Positions 1 to 8,227 of a DNA stretch of 47,164 nt are shown one piece after another. Numbering within the stretch: position 1 is the first letter of the stretch; every line of letters begins with the position of its first letter. Where the stretch lies: positions 1,294,294-1,341,457 of the forward strand of contig JAMPDC010000001.1 in assembly GCA_023665865.1 (NCBI GenBank). Direction: 5' to 3'. The translations under genes and the position numbers were made by a program. The notes under the pieces are model-generated. The model was not told the DNA's origin. It searched no databases and worked only from the letters and a program-made list of their open reading frames with translations. This DNA is from Staphylococcus sp. (GTDB taxonomy: Bacteria > Bacteroidota > Bacteroidia > Bacteroidales > Muribaculaceae).

Positions 1-856
1 GCTGGAGCTGCTTGAGACCGAGAGCGATGCGCTTCTTCTCGTCGTCGAAGTCGAGGATAACGACATTGAGCTTCTGGTCGAGCTGTACGACTTCCTCGGG
101 GTGGCTTACGCGGCCCCAAGAGAGGTCAGTGATGTGGATGAGGCCGTCTACGCCGCCGAGGTCGATGAACACACCGTAGCTGGTGATGTTCTTGACAGAA
201 CCTTCGAGCACCTGACCCTTCTCGAGCTTGGCGATGATTTCGCGCTTCTGCTGCTCGAGTTCGGCTTCGATGAGTGCTTTGTGGCTGACAACCACGTTCT
301 TGAATTCTTGGTTGATCTTCACGACCTTGAACTCCATTGTCTTGCCAACGAAGATGTCGTAGTCGCGGATGGGCTTAACGTCGATCTGTGAGCCGGGGAG
401 GAAGGCCTCGATGCCGAATACGTCGACGATCATGCCGCCTTTGGTACGGCATTTGATGTAGCCCTTGATGACTTCGTCTTTCTCGAGAGCCTCGTTGATG
501 CGGTCCCAAGAACGGGCTGCACGGGCTTTGCGGTGAGAAAGGATGAGCTGGCCTTTTTTGTCTTCCTGGTTTTCGATGAAGACTTCAACGGTGTCGCCCA
601 CCTTGATGTCGGGGTTGTAGCGGAATTCGCTCATGGGGATGATGCCGTCGCTCTTGTAGCCGATGTTAACCACTGCCTCACGCTTGTTGAGTGAGATGAT
701 GGTACCTTCGATTACGTCCTTGTCACGCACGGTGTTGAGCGATTCATCATAGGTTTTGGTGAGTTCCTCGCGGGTTTTTTCGCCCTTGGTCTCACCGTTT
801 GCATACGCTTCCCAATCGAAGTCAGCGATCGGGGAGTTTTTTACTTCTTCAGTCAT
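1..856 (-). CDS. rpsA: 30S ribosomal protein S1, 5' part only
   Basis: The gene runs off the left edge. It starts at 856 (protein MTEEVKNSPIADFDW) and about 285 residues are visible. S1 is the large RNA-binding protein of the small ribosomal subunit that helps load mRNA, and it is important in Bacteroidota, which rarely use Shine-Dalgarno pairing. Three S1/OB-type repeats can be read: around residues 50-115 (GTIISLNKREAVVNIGYKS), 135-200 (GYIKCRTKGGMIVDVFGIEA) and 220-285 (GSVKNITSYGVFIDLGGVDG, then LIHITDLSWGRVSHPEE). Family members in Bacteroidales are close to 600 residues, so about half is missing beyond the edge. A TAnnTTTG promoter box lies about 65 bp upstream. The identification is secure from the repeat pattern. 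Confidence 0.97.
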   Translation of the reverse strand, partial: MTEEVKNSPIADFDWEAYANGETKGEKTREELTKTYDESLNTVRDKDVIEGTIISLNKREAVVNIGYKSDGIIPMSEFRYNPDIKVGDTVEVFIENQEDKKGQLILSHRKARAARSWDRINEALEKDEVIKGYIKCRTKGGMIVDVFGIEAFLPGSQIDVKPIRDYDIFVGKTMEFKVVKINQEFKNVVVSHKALIEAELEQQKREIIAKLEKGQVLEGSVKNITSYGVFIDLGGVDGLIHITDLSWGRVSHPEEVVQLDQKLNVVILDFDDEKKRIALGLKQLQ

Positions 857-921
857 TAAAAAATGGGGTTAATAAATAAGGTTAATTACAAACTGCTCTG
901 GCTATTGGCCGAAAAGCGCTG

Positions 922-951
922 CAAAGTTAGTAATAAAATTCCAACCAGCAA
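922..951 (-). promoter_or_regulatory. Bacteroidota-type promoter of rpsA
   Basis: On the minus strand TAACTTTG (922-929) matches the -7 consensus TAnnTTTG, with TTG at 949-951 giving a 19 bp spacer. It lies upstream of the S1 start at 856 and leaves a leader of roughly 60 nt. The assignment is by consensus and position only. Confidence 0.6.
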
Positions 952-1108
952 GATGTTACGGGTGTTTTTCACTCTTTTTTTCAAAAACTTTTCCGGGGGC
1001 CTTTCAAAGTGCCTCATGCAGATGGGAACGATTGTGCGATATGACTCCAAATTAGGCATAATGGTCTTAATTTTGTTGCGGAAGGCTCTTAAAATAGTGG
1101 AATTTGCT

Positions 1109-1116
1109 TAATTTTG
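1109..1116 (+). promoter_or_regulatory. -7 promoter box before the DUF4421 gene
   Basis: TAATTTTG fits TAnnTTTG 23 bp before the ATG at 1139. No good -33 partner is seen. A second TAATTTTG at 1068-1075 is an alternative. Nothing else is recognised in the 282 bp between rpsA and this gene. Confidence 0.45.
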
Positions 1117-1138
1117 CAGTCAAGATTGATGGTCGATT

Positions 1139-2266
1139 ATGATAAGAAGGTTTCTCATCCACGTTTTCACTCTGTCATGTATGCTTGTTGCTGTCGGCGC
1201 GGCCGGCGGTTGTGTGACCGCTTCCGCTCAGTCGACTCTCTGTGATTCGCTTCCCAAAAGCTCTACCCGATGGATACATCAACTGATTGAAAACGGCTTT
1301 CTCATCCATGATACGACTGTCTGCTATCCGGCTTTTCCGCGGTTTGCGCTCAATGTCTACAACTGGGGGGACAAGACCTTCAATTCATACGACAAGGAAT
1401 ATGTGGTCGGCACCGGCAAGAACTGGAAGCTCCAGGGCAAGTCATACGGCTGGCTGGAGACCCAGACTATGCTTTTCCCGAAAAACTCACTCATCTCCAT
1501 GCATTCGAATCTCTTTTCGGATGCTGGAGGCTATATAAGTTTTATGGCTGTTAGCGTGGGCTATATGTGGAATATCGACAAGCTTTTTGACCGCGATACA
1601 AAGCGGCGTACTTTCAATTTTGATTTCACCTGCTCGCGCTTTTTCATTAACTACAGCAAGGTTTCATCGGAGGGAGGAATGATCCTCACGCGTTTCGGAG
1701 ACTACAACAATGGTAAAGATTTCCGCTATGATTTCGACGATGTCAGCATCACGACCGCAAGCCTCGATGCATATTATTTCTTCAACCACTACAAGTATTC
1801 ACATGCGGCTGCCTATACCTTTTCGAAATATCAGCTGCGGACAGCAGGAACTGCGATCGCAGGCATAAACTACGGTGAGCAGAACACAAATATGGATTTC
1901 AGCAATCTTCCCAAAGAGATGCTCGAATATCTCCCTTTGCAGATACCCTCATACCGTTTCCACTATTGGGATGTCACTGCTCTCGGAGGCTATGCCCGCA
2001 ACTGGGTTCTGAAACCGCGCCGATGGCTGCTGAACATGACGGTCATGGGGCTGCTCGGATATAAACGCACCTATGAAGATGCTACCGATGGAGCCAGAAA
2101 TATGCTGGCCAACGGTTATCGTGCGTCGTTCAGCTGCGTGTATAACCACGGGGCGTTTTTCGCCTCCGGACAGCTGCGGTCAAACGGGTCGCTCTACTAT
2201 AATTCAAATTTCACTCACTTCAGCTCCTTCAATTCCCTGACTCTTCTGGTGGGTATGAGGTTCTGA
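1139..2266 (+). CDS. DUF4421 family exported protein, probable outer-membrane barrel
   Basis: This 375-residue protein has an N-terminal signal sequence: a basic start (MIRR), a hydrophobic stretch to about residue 24, and a plausible cut near ASA-QS at about residue 31. The mature part has many aromatic, alternating segments (for example YISFMAVSVGYMWNIDKLF and LRSNGSLYYNSNFTHFSSFN) and ends in LVGMRF. A terminal Phe after alternating hydrophobic residues is typical of outer-membrane beta-barrels. The layout matches the DUF4421 family common in Bacteroidales, whose function is unknown. The last 63 bp overlap the 3' end of the convergent permease gene. The family call is from memory of the motif pattern; the barrel is inference. 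Confidence 0.75.
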   Translation: MIRRFLIHVFTLSCMLVAVGAAGGCVTASAQSTLCDSLPKSSTRWIHQLIENGFLIHDTTVCYPAFPRFALNVYNWGDKTFNSYDKEYVVGTGKNWKLQGKSYGWLETQTMLFPKNSLISMHSNLFSDAGGYISFMAVSVGYMWNIDKLFDRDTKRRTFNFDFTCSRFFINYSKVSSEGGMILTRFGDYNNGKDFRYDFDDVSITTASLDAYYFFNHYKYSHAAAYTFSKYQLRTAGTAIAGINYGEQNTNMDFSNLPKEMLEYLPLQIPSYRFHYWDVTALGGYARNWVLKPRRWLLNMTVMGLLGYKRTYEDATDGARNMLANGYRASFSCVYNHGAFFASGQLRSNGSLYYNSNFTHFSSFNSLTLLVGMRF

Positions 2267-3448
2267 CGCCTTGGCGGGAAGAGCTCCCGCTTTGCCCTTG
2301 TCCGCGAGATAGCGCAATAGAAGAGCGGTGACGAAATATAGTCCGGCAAGTAACCATAGTCCGGTGTAATATTGTCCGATATCGGCGACGGTCGCGCCGT
2401 TGCTGTTGATGCGTATGAGAGCTTCGATTCCAAGCGTGGAGGGGATGAGGTCGGAGATCATCAGCCAGAATTTATTGAACGCATAACGCGGCCATGTCAG
2501 ACCGGAGAGGAAGAGGAACACGACTGAGGTGAACACTACGACGAGGAGACTCGACTCGCGTTCGCGCACGAAGATCTGGATGGTCTGGCCGAGGAAGGTA
2601 GTGGCGAGGAGCACTACGAAGACTACCGGCATGAAGTCGAGGAAATGGCCCACATGAGGCAGGGCGAACATGTAGGGGATGATTTCAAGGATGTAGTAGC
2701 TCAGGGGGATGTAGACCATCAGATAGCACAGTGATTTCCCGAGCACCGTGGCAAGAGGTCCGGCATTATATGCGAGCGGGTCGATGCCATTGTTACGGCG
2801 TCGGCGGTCGCGGGCCGTGCCTGCAAGCATGGTGATGCCGAGGAGCATACTCTGCTGGAGGATGAGCACCACGATACCGGGCATGACAAAGGATGCGAAG
2901 CCCTGGGTGACGTCGCCAAGGAAGTTGGCCTGTGAGTTGACCGGGAGGCCGTCGATGGTACTTGTGAGGAGTCCGCCGGAGGCGATGCGTTCGGATGTGA
3001 TGCGCAGAGCTTCGTTCATCTGGACGTCGGTCAGCGAGAGAAGATACTGACGGAAGCGGATGAGCAGCGACATGTCGGCATAGAATGAGGCGACGGCCTG
3101 TTCGCCGCGTCCGATGCGTGTGCCATAGTCAGCGGGAATCTCCACGATGCCGTAGCATTTCTTTTCGTGCCATGCCTGCTTTGCCTCGCCGAGGTCGGCG
3201 GCATAGCCGATGATGTTGATGGTCTGTGTGGCACCGAGCTCTCTGACAAGTTCGCGGCTCTCCACGCTGCGCGAGTGGTCGACGACGACGGTGTCGATCT
3301 TTTTGACCACCTCGGGGTTGTAGATGAGGGTGTAGACCACGGGGTAGGCGATCGGCAGGGCGAAGAAGAAGAGGAGGACGCCGATGTCGGTGAACACAAG
3401 CCGTGTCTCCCGGCGCCACACTCTAAATAAGCTTTTTATCCAGTTCAT
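2204..3448 (-). CDS. ABC-2 type efflux permease (second of pair)
   Basis: This is a 414-residue inner-membrane protein of the ABC-2/YhhJ type. One N-terminal membrane segment (about 20-42, LLFFFALPIAYPVVYTLIY) is followed by a long periplasmic domain to about residue 190. A cluster of five further helices follows, including VMPGIVVLILQQSMLLGITM and VVFTSVVFLFLSGLTWP. The GLTWP motif in the penultimate region is common in this family. It is the last gene of the tolC-hlyD-permease-permease operon, 49 bp after the preceding permease. Drug or lipid export with the TolC and HlyD partners is inference from context. No ATPase is encoded here. The hydrophilic C-terminal tail overlaps the end of the DUF4421 gene on the other strand. 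Confidence 0.88.
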   Translation of the reverse strand: MNWIKSLFRVWRRETRLVFTDIGVLLFFFALPIAYPVVYTLIYNPEVVKKIDTVVVDHSRSVESRELVRELGATQTINIIGYAADLGEAKQAWHEKKCYGIVEIPADYGTRIGRGEQAVASFYADMSLLIRFRQYLLSLTDVQMNEALRITSERIASGGLLTSTIDGLPVNSQANFLGDVTQGFASFVMPGIVVLILQQSMLLGITMLAGTARDRRRRNNGIDPLAYNAGPLATVLGKSLCYLMVYIPLSYYILEIIPYMFALPHVGHFLDFMPVVFVVLLATTFLGQTIQIFVRERESSLLVVVFTSVVFLFLSGLTWPRYAFNKFWLMISDLIPSTLGIEALIRINSNGATVADIGQYYTGLWLLAGLYFVTALLLRYLADKGKAGALPAKASEPHTHQKSQGIEGAEVSEI

Positions 3449-3497
3449 AGTCGGTAATATCTGTTCGGTTGGCGGAGCATTGCATCCCGGATGCGGG

Positions 3498-4652
3498 TCA
3501 GTCTACATAGATGGGGTTGGCCATGTGTCTGGCCAGACGGCGGAGTCCGATGACGGGGAGCAGGAGGAAGCCCAGCAGTGCGATGTAGTAAAATCTTGAG
3601 TAATATAGCGCGATGCCGTTGAGAGCCTGGTCGATGTAGATCAGGAAGTAGTATCTTATCGGCACGAGGTAGGAGAAGATGGCGACTCCGCCATACATTT
3701 TCTCTACCGGGAAGGAGAAGCCTGCGATCGAGAAGCAGAGGATGCCTGTCAGCGAGAGGATACTCATGGCCATACGCAGGTTGGGGAGCATCTCGGTGAT
3801 GAATACTGCGAAGGCTTGAGAGGCCATCACGAGGAGTATCATGGCGAGAATCATGTTGAGCGGATTGCCGTTGAGGGGGAAGTGGAGGAAGCCGAACATG
3901 ATCCCTTGCATGGCGAGCCCGACAGCGGTGAAGATGACTGTCTGAGGGATGAGTTTGCCGAAGAGTGCGACAGCCATGTTGCCACGGGCCATCCTTAGCC
4001 ATTCGACCGAGCTGCCTGTCTTTTGCTCCTGACAGATGCTGAAGGCTGTCATGAGGAAGACGAGGAGTGCCAGCAGGCAGGGAATGAACGATTGGGAGAG
4101 GTAGATGGAATAGTTCATCCACGGGTTGTTTAATCCATGGGAGCGGATGACGACAGGCTGGAGGAGTGAGCCGGCAAGTGATTCATTGACACCCATCCCG
4201 ACAAGGGTGGTCTTGACTATGCCTCCGCTGGTGGTGACGGCAATGGTCTTGAATCCCTTGAAGGAGAGAGAACCGGGGACGAAAACGGTCATGTTGGAGT
4301 AGAACGACAGTGTCGGGGTGTTTCCGTTGATGGCTTTTTTCTGGAAATCGGCCGGGATATAGAAAAATCCGAATATCTCACCGCCTCTCACCTTGTCCAT
4401 GGCATCGTGGAAGTTTTCGGCGTCGGCCGTGATGTCGATCAGTTCGCTTGCGTTGAGCGCACGCCCCACTTTGCGCGACAGTGAGCTGTGGTCGAGATCC
4501 ACCATGCCTACGGGGATCTTGAGCGGCAGTCCTTCGCTCATGAGGTTGAGGAAGAAGAAGGTGCAGCCGAGTGGCACAATCAGCATCATGAAGATGTAGA
4601 TTTTGCGTGATGTGAGGCGGCGTAGTTCGCGTTTGATTATCTGTAGAAGCAT
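3498..4652 (-). CDS. ABC-2 type efflux permease (first of pair)
   Basis: This 384-residue paralogue of the next gene has the same topology: an N-terminal helix (about 18-37), a large extracytoplasmic domain with the VDLDHSSLSRK motif, and five C-terminal helices. It ends in a basic tail. The first periplasmic block (VGMVDLDHSS then DFQKKAINGNTP) is characteristic of YhbR/YhhJ-like ABC-2 permeases. It lies 59 bp after hlyD. The pair probably forms a heterodimeric membrane unit. The substrate cannot be told from sequence. Confidence 0.88.
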   Translation of the reverse strand: MLLQIIKRELRRLTSRKIYIFMMLIVPLGCTFFFLNLMSEGLPLKIPVGMVDLDHSSLSRKVGRALNASELIDITADAENFHDAMDKVRGGEIFGFFYIPADFQKKAINGNTPTLSFYSNMTVFVPGSLSFKGFKTIAVTTSGGIVKTTLVGMGVNESLAGSLLQPVVIRSHGLNNPWMNYSIYLSQSFIPCLLALLVFLMTAFSICQEQKTGSSVEWLRMARGNMAVALFGKLIPQTVIFTAVGLAMQGIMFGFLHFPLNGNPLNMILAMILLVMASQAFAVFITEMLPNLRMAMSILSLTGILCFSIAGFSFPVEKMYGGVAIFSYLVPIRYYFLIYIDQALNGIALYYSRFYYIALLGFLLLPVIGLRRLARHMANPIYVD

Positions 4653-4711
4653 GGCTACTCTTGGTTGTGGGGATGTTTGTCTTTATGAGGAAGCGGAGCG
4701 TGGGGAGAGTG

Positions 4712-5731
4712 TCACTTGAAGTAGACGACACTCATGCCGGGGCGTAGTTCGGGGATAGCTTCTGTGGTGTGGGCTTTGACCTCAAATGTCTTGCTGTCCC
4801 ATTGGCCTGTGGCTTTGGTGGCTTGCCATGTGGCATAGCTGCCGAGGTCACGGATGTAGAATATCTTGGCCTTTACTTTCTTCTGGTCGAGTGCCGGAAT
4901 CATTATCTCGATCTCGCCACCCATAGGCATGTCGTTGAGGAGTTCCTCACGGACGTTGAAGGTGACCCACTTGTCGCTGAGTTTGAGGAGGCTCATGATG
5001 GGGGCTCCGAGCGATACGAGCTCGCTCTCTTCGGGATAGACGGCGTCGATCTGACCGTCGCATGGTGCGATGAGATATTGGTCCTCAAGGAGGCTCTGGA
5101 CTTCGGCCACACCACCTTTGGCTACGTTGACCATGGCAGCTGCGCTCTCTTTGTCCTCTTTCTGGGCGCCTGCTATGGCGAGATCGAGCTGGCTCTGTGC
5201 GGCTTTGTGGGCTGCGACAGCTGCATCGTAGGCAGCCTTGGCCTCATCGCGTTTCTGTTCCGACATGACTCCCTCGGAGTAGAGATTCTGCATGCGGGTG
5301 TAGGTCTTCTGGGTGATCTCTACTGCGGCTGCTGCCTGGCTGACGAGGTCGCGTGCTGCCTGGACGATCTGTTTGCGGGTGCCTGCGTCGACCTTTTGGT
5401 TCTGAGTGCGGGCTACAGTCTCCATTCCTTCAGCCTGCATGAGTTTGGCATCGGCGAGCGAGGAGTGGATATGTACGAGTGTGTCACCGGCCTTTACCTG
5501 ATCGCCTTCGTGGACATAGATCTTCATCACTCGGCCGGGGAGCTTGCCGGAGATGCGGATGGAGGTGGCGTCGGCCTGACCTTCGACGATGTCCTGCGGT
5601 TTGTTGAGGAAGCAGAAGCCGAGGATGGCGAGGATGATACAGATTATCATCATGATGCCCATGGCAGCCATGAGTATTTTGTTTTCGCGCTGTTCGGGAG
5701 TAGCGGCGGGATTGTTTTTTGTATCTGACAT
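4712..5731 (-). CDS. HlyD/EmrA-family membrane fusion protein
   Basis: This 339-residue periplasmic adaptor links inner-membrane permeases to a TolC-type channel. A single membrane anchor is at about 22-44 (LMAAMGIMMIICIILAILGF). A biotinyl-lipoyl half follows (about 60-90, RVMKIYVHEGDQVKAGDTL), then an Ala/Gln-rich coiled-coil hairpin (about 90-210), the second lipoyl half (YLIAPCDGQIDAVYPEESEL) and a beta-barrel ending RPGMSVVYFK. It sits between tolC and the permeases in one operon. The family is clear; the exported substrate is unknown. Confidence 0.92.
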   Translation of the reverse strand: MSDTKNNPAATPEQRENKILMAAMGIMMIICIILAILGFCFLNKPQDIVEGQADATSIRISGKLPGRVMKIYVHEGDQVKAGDTLVHIHSSLADAKLMQAEGMETVARTQNQKVDAGTRKQIVQAARDLVSQAAAAVEITQKTYTRMQNLYSEGVMSEQKRDEAKAAYDAAVAAHKAAQSQLDLAIAGAQKEDKESAAAMVNVAKGGVAEVQSLLEDQYLIAPCDGQIDAVYPEESELVSLGAPIMSLLKLSDKWVTFNVREELLNDMPMGGEIEIMIPALDQKKVKAKIFYIRDLGSYATWQATKATGQWDSKTFEVKAHTTEAIPELRPGMSVVYFK

Positions 5732-5800
5732 GATCCGAAAGATATTATAAGGTTGATTTTTCTATTTCTTTTGATTCGGTGTGTGGAGTTTGGGGAAGTC

Positions 5801-7279
5801 TTATTTGGCTACCGGGGCGCTGACGTCGAGGCGGCCGAGCACTTTGTTGAGATAGACGTCGCAGAGGTAGACGTCGATGCGGGCGTCGACATTCTCGGAG
5901 TGGGCTTTGAGCCATGCGGTCTGTGCTTCCATGACGTTGTCGACTGTCATGACGCCGTCGCGGAATCCGAGGTTGGCACAGCGGAGATTCTCATCAGCCT
6001 TAGCGAGGTTGGTCTCAGTCATGTTGAAGGTCTTGATGGCTTCCTGAGCTTTGAATGAGGCTTGGTTGACCTGGAGGTCGATCATCTCTTTCGCGTTGTC
6101 GAGTTCGAGACGTGCGGCTACGGTCTGAGCTTTGGCTGCCCGGAGTTTGTTGTAGTTGCCACCCCAGTGCCAGATGGGTACGGTGAGCATGGCGCCGACT
6201 GAGAACATGCCGTTGAACTTCTTCTGGAATCCGTTGAACATGTTGGGGTTTGAGAAGGAGTATGAGCCGACAAGGGCGAGGTTGGGCATCATCGAGGCCC
6301 GGGCTACGTTTTCTTTCTCCTTATAGATCTTCACTCCGAGTTCGAGAGCACGCAGGTCATCGCGCGAGGAGTAGACATCCTGCATGTTGTAGCTGTTGGC
6401 GATTGGGGCGGAGGCGGTGACAATCTCGGCATCCTCGTCGGCGAGGGTGAAGGTGGTGTGGACCGGGAGTCCGCATACCTGTGCGAGCGCCATGCGTGAG
6501 AGCACGAGGCCGTTTTCAACTTTGGTGAGGTCGACCTGGGCTGAATTGAGCTTGACATCGACTGTTAGCTGGTCGCGCTGTGTGGCCACACCCTCTTTGA
6601 CCATCAGGGATACGTTGTGGCTTAGGGTGTCAAGAAGATTGACATAGCTGACGGCGAGTTTTTCCTTTGCTTTGAGAGATACGACCTGCCAGTAGGCTGC
6701 GTCGACGGCATAGACGACGTCCTGCGCGGCATTGTCGTGCATGGCACGGGCGAGATTCTCGGCATAGCCGGTGATCTTGTTCATCGCCACGATCTTTCCG
6801 CCCATGAAGATGGGTTGTGTGAGTGTCACGGCTCCGAAAAATACGTTGTGGAGGTCATAGCTCAGAGCGTCCTTCGGCAGATAGGCCATCTGTTCGGGTA
6901 TAGGCTGACCGTTGACGGTGATGGGCTCGCCGGTGATGGGATTCTTGACGAGGTTGAATTCGTAGGATTTCGTCTCAAGATTGAATGTCTTGACCGGCAG
7001 CAGCTGGTCGGAGCCGAAGACCGACACACCCTTCTGGTTATACATATATCCGCCTGCGAAGTCGATGGCCGGGAGGTAGGCGGCAAAGGCCTGGTCTTTC
7101 TCATAGCCTGCGACCTTGATCTGCTGTGCGGATTTGCGAAGGGTCTTGTTGTTGGCCAGCGCCATGTCGCGGCACTGTTCAAGAGTGACCACACTCCCCT
7201 CGGGCACTGTGACGGTCTGTGCTGTCACGCCAAGGGCACACAATGCCATGAAAGCGAGGAATAATCTTCGTGTTGCCAT
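5801..7279 (-). CDS. TolC-family outer-membrane efflux channel
   Basis: This 492-residue protein has a signal peptide (MATRRLFLAFMALCALGVTA, cut near residue 20). Two long helical repeats typical of TolC follow, with the LEQCRDMALANNKTLRKS start motif and the second-half equivalents around residues 280-300. The outer-membrane strand signature TLTQPIFMGGKIVA and its counterpart LTVPIWHWGGNYNKLRAA are visible. It is the first gene of the exporter operon, with a -7 box about 80 bp upstream. It provides the outer-membrane exit duct for the HlyD/permease complex. Confidence 0.93.
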   Translation of the reverse strand: MATRRLFLAFMALCALGVTAQTVTVPEGSVVTLEQCRDMALANNKTLRKSAQQIKVAGYEKDQAFAAYLPAIDFAGGYMYNQKGVSVFGSDQLLPVKTFNLETKSYEFNLVKNPITGEPITVNGQPIPEQMAYLPKDALSYDLHNVFFGAVTLTQPIFMGGKIVAMNKITGYAENLARAMHDNAAQDVVYAVDAAYWQVVSLKAKEKLAVSYVNLLDTLSHNVSLMVKEGVATQRDQLTVDVKLNSAQVDLTKVENGLVLSRMALAQVCGLPVHTTFTLADEDAEIVTASAPIANSYNMQDVYSSRDDLRALELGVKIYKEKENVARASMMPNLALVGSYSFSNPNMFNGFQKKFNGMFSVGAMLTVPIWHWGGNYNKLRAAKAQTVAARLELDNAKEMIDLQVNQASFKAQEAIKTFNMTETNLAKADENLRCANLGFRDGVMTVDNVMEAQTAWLKAHSENVDARIDVYLCDVYLNKVLGRLDVSAPVAK

Positions 7280-7356
7280 GTTCTGTTATTTAGGAATCTT
7301 AGTTGAAACGTGTTAATTAGTGATGACCGCGTGTATTTTTGATATAATAGGGTCTG

Positions 7357-7364
7357 CAAATATA
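7357..7364 (-). promoter_or_regulatory. -7 promoter box of the efflux operon
   Basis: TATATTTG on the minus strand fits TAnnTTTG and is followed by GCAG. It lies about 78 bp before the tolC-family start. The -33 element is not clear. Confidence 0.5.
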
Positions 7365-7477
7365 ACTTCTTTACAACATTAAAAGTTTAAATTAACATAA
7401 CGATAATTCAACTGTGATGGCGAAAAAGTGGTCTGTTTGGCGGATGTCAGTACAGGCATGCATATAAACATATATAT

Positions 7478-7520
7478 AAAGAAGATTCCGCCGGCCGGGA
7501 TGTGGGTGGCTGACGGAATC
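7478..7520 (-). terminator. Probable terminator after the RNase H gene
   Basis: On the minus strand GATTCCG (7514-7520) pairs with CGGAATC (7484-7490). Inner GC-rich pairing extends the stem, and a TTCTTTATAT run follows. It lies 30 bp beyond the stop of the RNase H gene at the end of its operon. Confidence 0.55.
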
Positions 7521-7549
7521 AATAGTGCGGGAGTTGTTATTACGCCGGA

Positions 7550-8194
7550 TTATTTGCGTCCGAAATCGGCCGGGATCTCTCCCCACACGGGGGTGTCCCA
7601 GGTGAGGATAGGGTTGGTGATCTCGTGGGTCTGCAACCATTTGGTGGCGCGGTCTATGAGCTCAAACAGCTTGGCGTTGCGGGCGCTTGGAGTGAGTGTG
7701 GTCTTAGGGTGACGGTTTCTGACCCATGAACGGGCTGTCTTTGAGTCGGTGTAGATCGGAGTCGAGGTCTTGCCCTGGCTGTGGAGCAAGGCGAGTCCGT
7801 GGACGAGAGCGAGATATTCACCTATATTATTTGTGCCCCCTTCAAACGGGCCGGCATGGAAGATGCGTTCTCCCGTCCGGACCCATACGCCCTGATACTC
7901 TACCGGGCCGGGATTTTTGGAGCAGGCGGCGTCGACGGCGAGGGCATCGAGCTGGATTTCGGGGAAGGCTTCGTAGTTGATCTTGACTTTGGGCGCTGAG
8001 GAGATGGCTTTGAGGAGGTCGAGCTGCTCGGCAGGGTCTCCGCGATAGGCTGCGACGGCGGCCTCCTGCGAGTCGAAGCTTTTGAATTTTGCGTCGGGGT
8101 AGCCTTTGATCTGAAGCTGACATTCCTCCCAGGAGTCAAAGACGCCGGTCGCGTAGCCGTTCCAGACGACGTAGAATTTTTTTCTCGGTGCCAT
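7550..8194 (-). CDS. rnhA: Ribonuclease H with N-terminal viroplasmin (RNA/DNA hybrid-binding) domain
   Basis: This 214-residue enzyme cleaves RNA in RNA-DNA hybrids. Residues 6-48 form the viroplasmin-like binding domain (FYVVWNGYATGVFDSWEECQ and FKSFDSQEAAVAAY). The RNase H fold follows, with the acidic residues Asp88 (VDAACSKNPG), Glu126 (NNIGEYLALVHG), Asp150 (YTDSKTA) and Asp210 (EIPADFGRK) all in place, so it should be active. It is the last gene of a minus-strand run after the AlaDH/PNT-like gene (33 bp gap), and a hairpin terminator follows. Confidence 0.95.
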   Translation of the reverse strand: MAPRKKFYVVWNGYATGVFDSWEECQLQIKGYPDAKFKSFDSQEAAVAAYRGDPAEQLDLLKAISSAPKVKINYEAFPEIQLDALAVDAACSKNPGPVEYQGVWVRTGERIFHAGPFEGGTNNIGEYLALVHGLALLHSQGKTSTPIYTDSKTARSWVRNRHPKTTLTPSARNAKLFELIDRATKWLQTHEITNPILTWDTPVWGEIPADFGRK

Positions 8195-8227
8195 ATCTGT
8201 GATTGCTGTAGGGTGGTGTTGTGTGTA

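Noticed and set aside
4769-5728. 319-residue plus-strand frame opposite hlyD
   Set aside because: Antisense shadow of a clear membrane fusion protein with biased codon third positions.
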